Shown one piece after another: positions 1 through 7,800 of a DNA stretch of 35,181 nt. The first letter of the stretch is position 1. Each line of letters begins with the position of its first letter. Under the pieces are notes generated by a model that had not been told where the DNA came from, ran no database searches, and worked only from the letters and a program-made list of their open reading frames with translations. The DNA is from an uncultured Fretibacterium sp. Lineage in GTDB: Bacteria; Synergistota; Synergistia; Synergistales; Aminobacteriaceae. The stretch covers positions 1-35,181 of the forward strand of contig CALGHA010000122.1 of the NCBI GenBank assembly GCA_937915835.1, written 5' to 3'. The translations under genes were made by a program, and so were the position numbers.

Positions 1-121
1 CTTCGTCCTTGAAACCCTTTGAGGCCGCTAACTCCGCTAATGCCTTGTAACCCGCTGTTAAGACTTCAATCTTCACCTTATCATCGCTGGAGACAAGCTC
101 CATAAAAGTTTTCTCTGCCAT
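1..121 (-). CDS. RiPP precursor peptide, Nif11-like leader (3' part cut by window edge)
   Basis: The gene starts with ATG at 121 and runs off the left edge, so only the first 40 codons are visible. They match the start of the precursor at 159-452 almost exactly: 3 differences in 121 bases, changing one residue (Asp for Tyr in the SSDxKVK segment). A strong AAAGGAGG ribosome binding site lies just upstream, in the 37-base gap after the stop of the 159-452 gene. No terminator is visible in that gap, so the two are probably cotranscribed from the promoter near 518-544. This looks like a recent tandem duplicate in a precursor array. The core peptide lies outside the window and may differ. Function is inferred from the neighbour. 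Confidence 0.8.
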   Translation of the reverse strand, partial: MAEKTFMELVSSDDKVKIEVLTAGYKALAELAASKGFKDE

Positions 122-158
122 TGTGAAAAATCCTCCTTTGAAAATTGAAAATTAAACG

Positions 159-452
159 TTAAAAGCCCATCACCACATCGCATACCTCTTGGTTGGTCCC
201 CCATCCGAACATACAAAACGCGCCGCCAGCTACTGCCTTGAGTTCGTCCGCGCTGAGTTCCTTCGCCTCGTCTACTTTGTAACCGTGAGCCTCAGCAACT
301 TTCGCGACTGCTTCCTGATTGGCTTTAACCGCTTCGTCCTTGAAACCCTTTGAGGCCGCTAACTCCGCTAATGCCTTGTAACCCGCCGTTAAGACTTCAA
401 TCTTCACCTTATAGTCGCTGGAGACAAGCTCCATAAAAGTTTTCTCTGCCAT
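159..452 (-). CDS. RiPP precursor peptide with Nif11-like leader and C-X10-C core
   Basis: A 97-residue peptide. Residues 1-77 form a helical, Ala/Lys/Glu-rich leader ending in ELSADELKAVAGG, the double-Gly processing motif shared by Nif11-like/NHLP-type leaders. The remaining 20 residues are a plausible core with two Cys separated by ten residues (C-MFGWGTNQEV-C) and a hydrophobic end. The complete precursor at 2572-2874 has the same C-X10-C spacing in a different core, which supports the assignment. Start is the ATG at 452 with an AAGGAG site about 10 bases upstream. Radical SAM enzymes such as the one at 1028-2428 typically modify such cores, and C39-type proteases cut after Gly-Gly; neither an exporter nor a protease is in the window. 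The final modification (for example a thioether) is not deducible here. Confidence 0.85.
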   Translation of the reverse strand: MAEKTFMELVSSDYKVKIEVLTAGYKALAELAASKGFKDEAVKANQEAVAKVAEAHGYKVDEAKELSADELKAVAGGAFCMFGWGTNQEVCDVVMGF

Positions 453-879
453 GATAATTTTTTCTCCTTTCGGTGATTTCTTTTATCTTAATCAGAATTC
501 CTTGTAAGATATCTGTGATTATACTCAAAAAAAAAAAATGTCAACTAACTCGGAAATAAATTTATGCTGCTTTATAAACCGTAAAAATTTCACATTGCCG
601 AAAAATCAATTCTCATGTAAATTTATCGCATATAATTTTCAAACAGGAGGGCGTGTTATTTGCAGAAATTCGTAATTGTTGCGTATCTTGAACCCTCAAA
701 ATCTTTGCGGCCCCATGAACAGAAAGGCTAATCATGAGTGTATCTCTTTATCGCAAGTATAGACCTCAAAATTTCGCGTCAGTCGTAGGCCAGAAATCAG
801 CAATCGACGTTCTCACAAGTTCAATCCTGAAAAATCGCGTCGGTCATGCTTATCTTTTCTCGGGCTCTCGGGGATTCGG
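453..879 (+). repeat. Direct repeat copy 1 (RiPP promoter region plus 5' end of dnaX)
   Basis: This segment matches 2875-3304. Positions 539-861 are identical by eye to 2964-3286. The remaining differences are a few substitutions (453, about 494-512, 862, 871, 876), a T-run change near 478 and the A12/A14 run. Identity begins right at the precursor start codon and stops inside the dnaX P-loop codons. It contains the RiPP promoter, the dnaX leader (small ORF copy at 660-731) and the first 48 or so dnaX codons. Recombination between the copies would remove about 2.4 kb carrying the maturase and one precursor. Confidence 0.95.
518..544 (-). promoter_or_regulatory. Promoter of the precursor array, 15-bp homopolymer spacer
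   Basis: On the minus strand a perfect TTGACA (539-544) is followed by a 15-bp spacer made of T12 plus GAG, then a perfect TATAAT (518-523), about 60 bases before the precursor ATG at 452. The 15-bp spacing is shorter than the 17-bp sigma-70 optimum. The duplicate at 2941-2969 has the same boxes with T14 and a 17-bp spacer. Run-length change should therefore alter promoter strength; that is inference. Confidence 0.8.
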
Positions 880-895
880 TCAGCAGACTTCATAA
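734..895 (+). pseudogene. Truncated duplicate of dnaX 5' end
   Basis: The reading frame starts exactly like the intact dnaX at 3159 and is identical for 47 codons. It then leaves dnaX in the P-loop: GCGKTS becomes GFGQQTS followed by TAA at 893-895, a 53-codon remnant. It keeps the dnaX start, its ribosome binding site and the upstream 23-codon ORF, so it could still be transcribed and translated, but it cannot bind ATP or carry the clamp-loader domains. It is a by-product of the repeat described for 453-879 / 2875-3304. The junction with unrelated sequence is at about 880. Confidence 0.9.
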
Positions 896-916
896 TCTCA
901 TCATTACTCACAAGAA

Positions 917-1045
917 ATTTCATCATTGGCCGGACTTTCTTGCTTCACTATTAATCACTGGAGATTTCGCAATTGGCCGTGTTCTCATCATCAGTTACCG
1001 GATATTTCGCAACTTGGCAGGCATGCTTCACAATTCTTCAATCAC
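917..1045. repeat. Degenerate 40-47 bp imperfect repeats between dnaX remnant and maturase stop
   Basis: Units beginning ATTTCATCATTGGCC (917), ATTTCGCAATTGGCC (964) and ATTTCGCAACTTGGC (1004) each run on to a CA-rich segment ending near CACTGGAG, TACCGGAT or CACAGGAG. A weaker fourth unit may precede them from about 880. The last unit overlaps the stop of the radical SAM gene (1028-1030). No long reading frame is conserved across units. I see the periodicity directly but cannot name a family. Confidence 0.5.
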
Positions 1046-2428
1046 AGGAGCTATCGCCGATGGTCTCGCTTCCCTCACTGTATCAATGATTTTCCTTATC
1101 CAGCCTCCGTAAAACATTTCGCATGAAGGCCTCGTTTCTCCGTCCTCGTCGCACATATAGCCAATCGCTAAACAGCCTCCTGTGCAATGTCTGGAGAATT
1201 TACACGCTCGGCATTTCGCGCTTGAGTTTATGAACTCGCTGACGTTCATTTTTGCCAGTCTTAAATATTCCTGAGAGTTCAAGCATTTTGATAAACTATG
1301 CTCGGTGATTAACGGGAAATTTTCAGCAAATTTCATCCCTGAAACTGGAATACACAGCAAAGCCCGGCCCTCTGGTGATATATATGTTGAAGTTCTTGCA
1401 TGTCCACACACAAAATTATCAGGACTATAGCTCTCGTTGTAGCCTACAATCATGTATTTATCCGGGATTTTCGGAGTTGCAAGGAAAAATGACGCAAGCA
1501 ATACTCTCATCGGCATTCCGTCAGCATAATAATATGGAATGTAATCTAAATACGTTTGAAAGAGTTCATGAAGAGTTATATTTTTATCCTCGCTGTGTTT
1601 CGCCCATTCTCCAATTTTCGCGGCATGAGAAATTTTTATGTGAGTTACTCCGAGCGAAGCTAGATGATTTATGCTCTCTCTTATCGTATGCTTGTTGCCA
1701 AGATGAATTGCCATTTCTGCCCCTGTTGGAAATCCCATATCACGGCATAATCTGAACGCGTTATTAACTCTCTCTTCAGCTCCGGGAATTCCCCTTAACC
1801 AGTCGTGCCAGCCGGAACCGTCATAACTCATGTTAAACTCCGGATGAATTTTGCGGTTATCTAGCTCTCGTAATAATTTCTCGTTCACTAATGCCCCGTT
1901 TGTGTAAATCTGCTGTATAGCTATTTTTCTCTCAAGTAATGCGTCAACAATCTCCAGAAAATCCCGACGGATTAACGGCTCACCTCCTGTCAATTGCACA
2001 GCCATAACTCCGCATTCTGCAAGCTCATCAACTATCTTCATGATGTCTTTATGCGAGAGTTCCGGCGCGTTGGCTTCTGGAGCTGACATGTAACAATGTC
2101 GACACTTGTAATTACATTTTCCCGTTATCGACCATTGAGCACTAGAAATATAACGCGTTCTATATTCCCGATACTCTTGAAACTCGCTAATCCCTTCTCC
2201 TTCTGAACACGCCGAGATTATCCCTTTTTGTTCGGCCTGATTGAGAAATTCCCTCATGTCGTCGTCGATTATTGGCAATGATAAATCAACTTTCCCGTTG
2301 CAATATTTCATAGCTTGAAACTGTTCATAATTCAGAAATTCCGAATGTCCCGTTTTAGTGTCAACCAGAGCATAAGGTAATTTTTCCCAACCACGCAAAA
2401 TATAATTCTCGTTCAGTTTGTAATACAT
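1028..2428 (-). CDS. Radical SAM/SPASM RiPP maturase
   Basis: A 466-residue protein. Residues 1 to about 80 resemble a PqqD-like peptide-recognition region, as in PqqE-type maturases. The radical SAM core starts at about 97 with C105-X3-C109-X2-C112 (CNYKCRHC), the ligands for the 4Fe-4S cluster that cleaves S-adenosylmethionine, followed by the QLTGGEPL motif. The C-terminal part (about 340-440) has a Cys-rich SPASM/Twitch-type domain with CRACKFSRHCTGGC and later Cys, for auxiliary clusters. It lies downstream of the precursor at 2572-2874 on the same strand, with a terminator-like hairpin between. Families of this kind install thioether, C-C or epimer modifications on precursor cores; which one applies here cannot be told from sequence. 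Start is the ATG at 2428. The nearest comparison is sactipeptide/ranthipeptide maturases, an inference from Cys-containing cores. Confidence 0.9.
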   Translation of the reverse strand: MYYKLNENYILRGWEKLPYALVDTKTGHSEFLNYEQFQAMKYCNGKVDLSLPIIDDDMREFLNQAEQKGIISACSEGEGISEFQEYREYRTRYISSAQWSITGKCNYKCRHCYMSAPEANAPELSHKDIMKIVDELAECGVMAVQLTGGEPLIRRDFLEIVDALLERKIAIQQIYTNGALVNEKLLRELDNRKIHPEFNMSYDGSGWHDWLRGIPGAEERVNNAFRLCRDMGFPTGAEMAIHLGNKHTIRESINHLASLGVTHIKISHAAKIGEWAKHSEDKNITLHELFQTYLDYIPYYYADGMPMRVLLASFFLATPKIPDKYMIVGYNESYSPDNFVCGHARTSTYISPEGRALLCIPVSGMKFAENFPLITEHSLSKCLNSQEYLRLAKMNVSEFINSSAKCRACKFSRHCTGGCLAIGYMCDEDGETRPSCEMFYGGWIRKIIDTVREARPSAIAPVIEEL

Positions 2429-2512
2429 TAAATTTTCTCCCGTAAAAAAATTCGTTGACCTTTAGGCAATTTTTCTCAATCACACAAATATTATTCTCGT
2501 GATGTAAGTGCA

Positions 2513-2545
2513 TAAAAAAATCTGCCGCTCCGTTAAGAACGACAG
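2513..2545 (-). terminator. Terminator/attenuator between precursor and maturase
   Basis: On the minus strand CTGTCGTTC pairs fully (with G-U pairs) with GAGCGGCAG over 9 bp around a 6-base loop, followed directly by a seven-T run. It lies after the precursor stop (2572) and before the maturase start (2428). It should end most transcripts after the precursor and let a fraction read into the maturase, which would give more substrate than enzyme. Confidence 0.8.
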
Positions 2546-2571
2546 AATTAAACGCTAATTGAGTTAGAATA

Positions 2572-2874
2572 CTAGATATTGACGCCGATAACTCCATCAA
2601 TGCAAAACTGGTCAATACCGCCGACAAACGGGATGCACAAACTGCCGCCGCCAGCTACTGCCTTGAGTTCGTCCTCACTGAGCTCCTTAGCCTTGTCTGC
2701 TTTGAAACCGTGAGCCTCCGCAACTTTCACCATTACCCCCGCGAATGCCTTTCTAGCCTCTTCTTTGAAGCCTTTCTCCGCCGCTAACTTGTTAAGTGCG
2801 TTGAAGCCCTCAGCAAAAAGCTCTACCTTTACTTTTTCATCCTGTGATACGAGTTCTGCAAAATTTGCTGCCAT
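2572..2874 (-). CDS. RiPP precursor peptide with Nif11-like leader and C-X10-C core (divergent paralogue)
   Basis: A 100-residue peptide. The leader (residues 1-76) follows the same pattern as the 159-452 precursor (ELVSxDxKVK, KGFKxEA, KVAEAHG, ending ELSEDELKAVAGG) but differs at many positions. After Gly-Gly the core has 24 residues, with C-IPFVGGIDQF-C giving the same ten-residue Cys spacing, and a hydrophobic, Gly/Val-rich end. Start is the ATG at 2874 with an AAGGAG site. It is first in the operon with the radical SAM gene, which makes it the most likely direct substrate. Its coding sequence is far more diverged from the 159-452 gene than the flanking promoter is, so promoter and coding parts have separate histories. 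Confidence 0.87.
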   Translation of the reverse strand: MAANFAELVSQDEKVKVELFAEGFNALNKLAAEKGFKEEARKAFAGVMVKVAEAHGFKADKAKELSEDELKAVAGGGSLCIPFVGGIDQFCIDGVIGVNI

Positions 2875-2940
2875 AATAATTTTTTCTCCTTTCGGTGATT
2901 TTTTTTTATCTTAATCGGAATTCTTTGTAAGATGTCTGTG

Positions 2941-2969
2941 ATTATACTCAAAAAAAAAAAAAATGTCAA
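2941..2969 (-). promoter_or_regulatory. Promoter of precursor-maturase operon, 17-bp homopolymer spacer
   Basis: On the minus strand a perfect TTGACA (2964-2969), a 17-bp spacer consisting of T14 plus GAG, and a perfect TATAAT (2941-2946). This is an ideal sigma-70 promoter, about 67 bases before the ATG at 2874. The T run is two bases longer than in copy 1. Homopolymer slippage would move the spacing away from 17 bp, a known phase-variation mechanism in other bacteria. Activity is inferred. Confidence 0.85.
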
Positions 2970-3055
2970 CTAACTCGGAAATAAATTTATGCTGCTTTAT
3001 AAACCGTAAAAATTTCACATTGCCGAAAAATCAATTCTCATGTAAATTTATCGCA

Positions 3056-3061
3056 TATAAT
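3056..3061 (+). promoter_or_regulatory. Possible -10 box for the dnaX operon
   Basis: TATAAT on the plus strand, about 100 bases before dnaX and 8 bases before the AGGAGG of the small upstream ORF. No convincing -35 box lies 16-18 bases upstream, so this is tentative. The leader would be very short for the small ORF. The same sequence is present in repeat copy 1. Confidence 0.4.
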
Positions 3062-3084
3062 TTTCAAACAGGAGGGCGTGTTAT

Positions 3085-3156
3085 TTGCAGAAATTCGTAA
3101 TTGTTGCGTATCTTGAACCCTCAAAATCTTTGCGGCCCCATGAACAGAAAGGCTAA
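3085..3156 (+). CDS. Small upstream ORF (23 codons) in front of dnaX
   Basis: A TTG start at 3085 is preceded by a strong AGGAGG (3070-3075) at 9-base spacing. The frame encodes 23 residues (begins MQKFVIVAYLEP, ends PHEQKG) and stops with TAA at 3154-3156, two bases before the dnaX ATG and in a different frame. The dnaX gene has its own weaker site (AGAAAGG) inside this ORF. The layout suggests translational coupling or a leader-peptide control of dnaX. An identical copy is at 660-731 in front of the truncated dnaX. No family is recognised, and it could be chance given the short length; the ribosome site is the main support. Confidence 0.45.
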   Translation: MQKFVIVAYLEPSKSLRPHEQKG

Positions 3157-3158
3157 TC

Positions 3159-4826
3159 ATGAGTGTATCTCTTTATCGCAAGTATAGACCTCAAAATTTC
3201 GCGTCAGTCGTAGGCCAGAAATCAGCAATCGACGTTCTCACAAGTTCAATCCTGAAAAATCGCGTCGGTCATGCTTATCTTTTCTCAGGCTCTCGAGGAT
3301 GCGGAAAAACTTCTGTTGCAAGAATTTTTGCGAAAGCCTTGAACTGTGAACAGCGCGATAACTTTGAACCTTGCGGACATTGCCGAAACTGTCGGGAGAT
3401 TACTACGGGTGATAGCCTTGACGTTATCGAGATTGACGGTGCTAGCAATAACGGTGTCGAGAATATTCGCGGCCTCAAAGAAAATGTTAATCTCGCTCCG
3501 TTCAATTCTCGCTACAAAATTTACATCATTGACGAAGTTCACATGTTATCAACTGGAGCTTTCAATGCCTTACTCAAAACTCTTGAAGAGCCGCCCGAGC
3601 ACGTAGTCTTCATCATGGCAACAACTGAACCTCATAAAGTCCCTGTCACAATTCGCTCACGTTGTCAGCATATCCCCTTTCATAGCATTCAACCGGAGGA
3701 CATTTTCACCAGACTTAAGGAAATTTGCGGGCTTGAAGGCGTTAATGCTGAGGATGACGCTTTACGGGAAATTTCGAGATTGGCCGACGGAGCCTTGCGT
3801 GATGCGCTTTCACTGCTGGAACAAATTATCTCGTCAGGCGATATTACATTAAAGAATGTCGAAAACGTTTTCGGTGCTGGAAGTCGTCCGGCTTTCGAAA
3901 GATGGATTAAGAATTTGCGGGAAAATCCGGCTGAGGCTTATTCCTCGCTAAAATCAATGTTCGACGCTGGAGCTTCAGGAATTAGAGTGTTCGAAGAGTT
4001 GTTTGCTCTCGTGAAAAATTTATGGCTAGTCTCAACTTGGCAGAATATCACTGACAGCCTCAATTTATCCAATGCTGAGAAGAATTTTCTCCTCGATGAA
4101 GCCCGGAACTGGAAGCCCGAAAAGTTACAGGCAATTTTACACGTAATCTTGAAGATGTTGACACAAGCAAGATTAGGCATTAAGAACGATATTTTGCTCG
4201 GAATGTTCATGCTGTATCTAGCTGGCGACGCTCCGAAACTTGAAATCTCACAGCCCGTAACTCAACTTACAGTGAATTTGCCGGAAGCTCTCAAGCCGGA
4301 AGTTAAGCAAGAAATCAAAGCACCTCAGGCCAATTCAGCGCTTAAGGAAAATTTATTGCAGACGGCTAAGTTGAAAAATTTTGTGATTTTCTGTGGATTA
4401 TTCGACGCGGATTTTTATGAACAAAACGGAACTTTATTGCTCGATTTCGCTCATATCTATTGCTATAACGTCATGAGAGTTGATAGACGCGCCGCAACTT
4501 TACAGTCAATTTTCCCAAATTATGAACGAATAATGCTCCGTTATGGGAAAAATGAATATATTTGCCCTAAGTTCCCAAGTACACCGAAAACTGAAAGCCG
4601 CCAAGTTATGCCGAGAATTGAGCCTAAAATCGAAGTCTCAAGACAGGACGATACACGAGAACAACAACAGGAACAACATGAAACTAGCCGAAAAGTTACA
4701 GGTTCACCATTCGATAAATTTATTAGCGAATTAACATCTTTGGGAGCTAAACCGGAAAAATTGTTCGTTCGTGAGAATAAACCCGATGATGAGATTGATA
4801 CGGAACAAGAAGGAGATAATGAATGA
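3159..4826 (+). CDS. dnaX: DNA polymerase III subunit tau/gamma
   Basis: The clamp-loader ATPase that opens and loads the beta clamp (DnaN, 18919-20208) and ties together the replicase. 555 residues. Visible features: P-loop GSRGCGKTS at 44-52; zinc-binding C63-X8-C72-X2-C75-X2-C78; Walker B IIDEVHML; and the arginine finger region TIRSRCQH. After about residue 370 the sequence turns into a less conserved tau-type tail with Gln/Glu-rich stretches before an acidic end. I see no slippery A-run typical of gamma-forming frameshifts. The start is the ATG at 3159. Its last codons overlap the dnaE start (ATGA), so the two replicase subunits are translationally coupled. Its 5' end is duplicated at 734-895. 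Confidence 0.97.
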   Translation: MSVSLYRKYRPQNFASVVGQKSAIDVLTSSILKNRVGHAYLFSGSRGCGKTSVARIFAKALNCEQRDNFEPCGHCRNCREITTGDSLDVIEIDGASNNGVENIRGLKENVNLAPFNSRYKIYIIDEVHMLSTGAFNALLKTLEEPPEHVVFIMATTEPHKVPVTIRSRCQHIPFHSIQPEDIFTRLKEICGLEGVNAEDDALREISRLADGALRDALSLLEQIISSGDITLKNVENVFGAGSRPAFERWIKNLRENPAEAYSSLKSMFDAGASGIRVFEELFALVKNLWLVSTWQNITDSLNLSNAEKNFLLDEARNWKPEKLQAILHVILKMLTQARLGIKNDILLGMFMLYLAGDAPKLEISQPVTQLTVNLPEALKPEVKQEIKAPQANSALKENLLQTAKLKNFVIFCGLFDADFYEQNGTLLLDFAHIYCYNVMRVDRRAATLQSIFPNYERIMLRYGKNEYICPKFPSTPKTESRQVMPRIEPKIEVSRQDDTREQQQEQHETSRKVTGSPFDKFISELTSLGAKPEKLFVRENKPDDEIDTEQEGDNE

Positions 4827-7800
4827 CACTTCCATTTGTACACTTACACGTTCACACTGAATACAGCTTACTTGACGGCGCAATCAGGACTAAGAAACTT
4901 GCTGAAAAAGTCTCTCAATGGGACAATAAAGCCGTTGCTATTACGGATCACGGAGTTCTTTACGGAGCTGTCGAGTTCTACGAAAATTGCCGCGCTCAAG
5001 GAGTTAAACCAATTTTAGGCTGTGAGACTTACGTAATCCCAGAAGGCATAACTTCACAAAATAAAAAATATTATCACCTCATACTCTTAGCAGAAAATTT
5101 AACGGGTTGGCATAATCTCATAAAATTAATCTCAATCGCTAACACTAAGGGATTTTATTACAAGCCCCGAATTGACCATGATTTATTAGCCAAATATCAC
5201 GAGGGTTTAATCGCGTCGTCAGCTTGTCTTGCAGGAGAAATTCCACAGTTGATATTGGCCGGAAATCTTGAACAGGCTGAAGCTCAAGCAATCTGGCATC
5301 GCGATACAATAGGTGAAAATAATTTCTTTCTTGAACTTATGCCGAACTCCTTACCCGAACAAAAAAAGGTCAACGCCGAATTAATAAAAATTTCGCGAAG
5401 AACAGGCATTCCCTTAATCGTTACGGGCGATGCTCATTATCTCAATAAGGAAGATTACGAGTGGCACAAAATTTTGCTGAAGATTAACACGCACGCTAAA
5501 GCTGACGATGACGCGTTCGGTTTCTCGGCTAATGATTTCTATCTGATGTCACCTGATGAGATTTACGAGAGATTGAGCGGAGAAGTTGACGACGATATTA
5601 TCAACGAGGCTTTTGCTAACACAGTGAAAATTGCTGACAGATGCAACGTTGAATTACTCGAAAAGGAGAAACATTATTTACTGCCGAACTTGGACTTGAA
5701 AGAGGGGATTACACCTGACGAGGAATTACGAACGCGAGCGAGAAAGGGTTTAGCTGAACGGGGGAAATCTAAGCTCAAAGAATATTCTGACCGTCTCGAA
5801 TATGAACTCGGCGTGATTACTCAAATGGGATTTTCTGCGTATTTCCTGATTGTCTCCGGAATTATTCAGGCCGCTAAAAATCGCAATATTCCAATCGGGC
5901 CCGGACGAGGTTCAGCCGCCGGAAGTCTCGTTGCTTGGAGTTTACGAATTACTGAGCTTGACCCCCTGAAATATAATTTACTCTTTGAACGTTTTCTTAA
6001 TCCGGAACGAGTTTCAATGCCCGATATCGATACTGACGTTAGCGACAAGGGACGCGACGAGCTATTAAAATACATCTCTGACACTTACGGAAGCGACCAC
6101 GTAGCACAGATTATCACGTTCGGACGAATGAAGGGCCGGCAATCCGTAAAAGATGTTGGACGTGCTGAGGGCCTCGACTTCGCTTTGATGGACAAGACCG
6201 CAAAATTAATTCCCGTAATGTGCAAGAGCCTTAAATCTGCAATTGACGAAACTCCCGAACTCAAAGAGGAATATGATAATAATGATACAGTTCATGATGT
6301 AATTGATACGGCCATGAACATTGAGGGATTAGCGCGACATACTTCACAGCATGCCGCAGGTGTTGTGATTACGCCTGTTCCGATTACTGACGTTGTGCCG
6401 GTTAAGAGGTTAAGCGCAGATGAAGGCTCAGAGCAGGTTGTTACTCAATTTACAATGGAACCCGTCGAGAAATTAGGCCTCGTGAAAATGGACTTTCTCG
6501 GCTTAAGCACGCTGTCAATCATCGAGGAAGCTATGAGGAATATTGCCAACAATCACAAGAAACTTCCTGACTTGAACAAGATTAACGACGAAATGAACGA
6601 CCCGGCCGCGTTCAAGTTATTGCAAGAAGCCGACACAATGGGAGTATTTCAGCTTGAAAGCGACGGCATACGCTCAATGTTACGGAAGCTCAGGATTGAC
6701 CGTTTCGAAGATTTGATTGCGGCATTAGCCATGTACAGACCAGGCCCGTTAGATAGTGGAATGGTTGACCAGTATATTGACTGCAAACACGGTCATGCTA
6801 AACCCGTTTATCCTCATCCCTTGCTCGAAAACGTTTTGCGTGAGACTTACGGCGTAATCCTCTATCAGGAACAAGTCATGCAATGCGCTTCAGTCTTAGC
6901 AGGTTATTCACTTGGTGAAGCTGATATTTTACGTCGTGCAATGGGAAAAAAGAAAGTCGAAGTTATGCAGCAACAGCGAGCGAAATTCTTAGAGGGAGCA
7001 CAGAAAAATAATATTAATCCTGACACAGCCGGTTCAATCTTTGACAACATCGAGAAATTCGCGGGTTACGGGTTCAACAAGTCTCACAGCGCCGCTTACG
7101 CCCTAATCTCTTATGACACAGCTTATCTCAAGGCCAATTACAAGACTGAATTTATGGCCGCATATCTCTCAAGTCAGATGAAAGCCAAAAAGGAAGTCTT
7201 AGGTCATTATGTCCTTGAGGTCAGACGTTCGGGAATTCCTGTTTTGCCGCCGGATATTAATTCTTCAATGGAAAATTTTACGGCCGTCGGTGAAGTAATA
7301 AGATTTGGGCTTGGTGCGGTCTCCAGAGTTGGCCATAACACAATCAAGATGATTATTCGTGAACGTGCTCAAAACGGAAAATTTTTATCACTCTGGGATT
7401 TCCTGAAACGTATTGATATGAGTCTGATGAATAAAGCCGTAATCGAAAACTTAATCCATGCCGGAGCCTTTGATGAGCTTGATAATAACCGAGCAAAGTT
7501 GATTAAAGCTCTTCCGAAATTGCTTGAAGCTGTACAAAGTGTTAATGCCAGCAAGAAAACTAATCAGCTCTCAATATTTGACTTCGACGATGAGCCTACA
7601 TCAGGACTAAACGAACCTGATATTCCAGACTGCAAGCCTTATGATGAGCACGAAAAATTGACGCTTGAAAAACAGGTTACAGGGCTTTACATTTCCGGAC
7701 ATCCATATGAAAGCTATCAAGAGAAATTATCGCCGTTCACGAACTGTAAAATCTCGGACTTGCAATATTGGGACAAAAGGAACGAGAACATTAAAGCCAG

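Larger units (their letters stand above)
2875..3304 (+). repeat. Direct repeat copy 2 (RiPP promoter region plus 5' end of dnaX)
   Basis: Partner of 453-879, in the same orientation, with the start points offset by 2422-2425 bases. This copy continues into the intact dnaX, so it is probably the original and 453-879 the derived copy. Confidence 0.95.

Noticed and set aside
846..1112. Open frame of 88 codons on the plus strand over the dnaX remnant and repeats
   Set aside because: It is out of frame with dnaX, lacks a ribosome site, has no recognisable pattern and covers the end of the radical SAM gene on the other strand.
4260..4700. Programmed frameshift in dnaX giving a gamma subunit
   Set aside because: No A-AAA-AAG-type slippery run with a following hairpin was found in the expected middle part of the gene.
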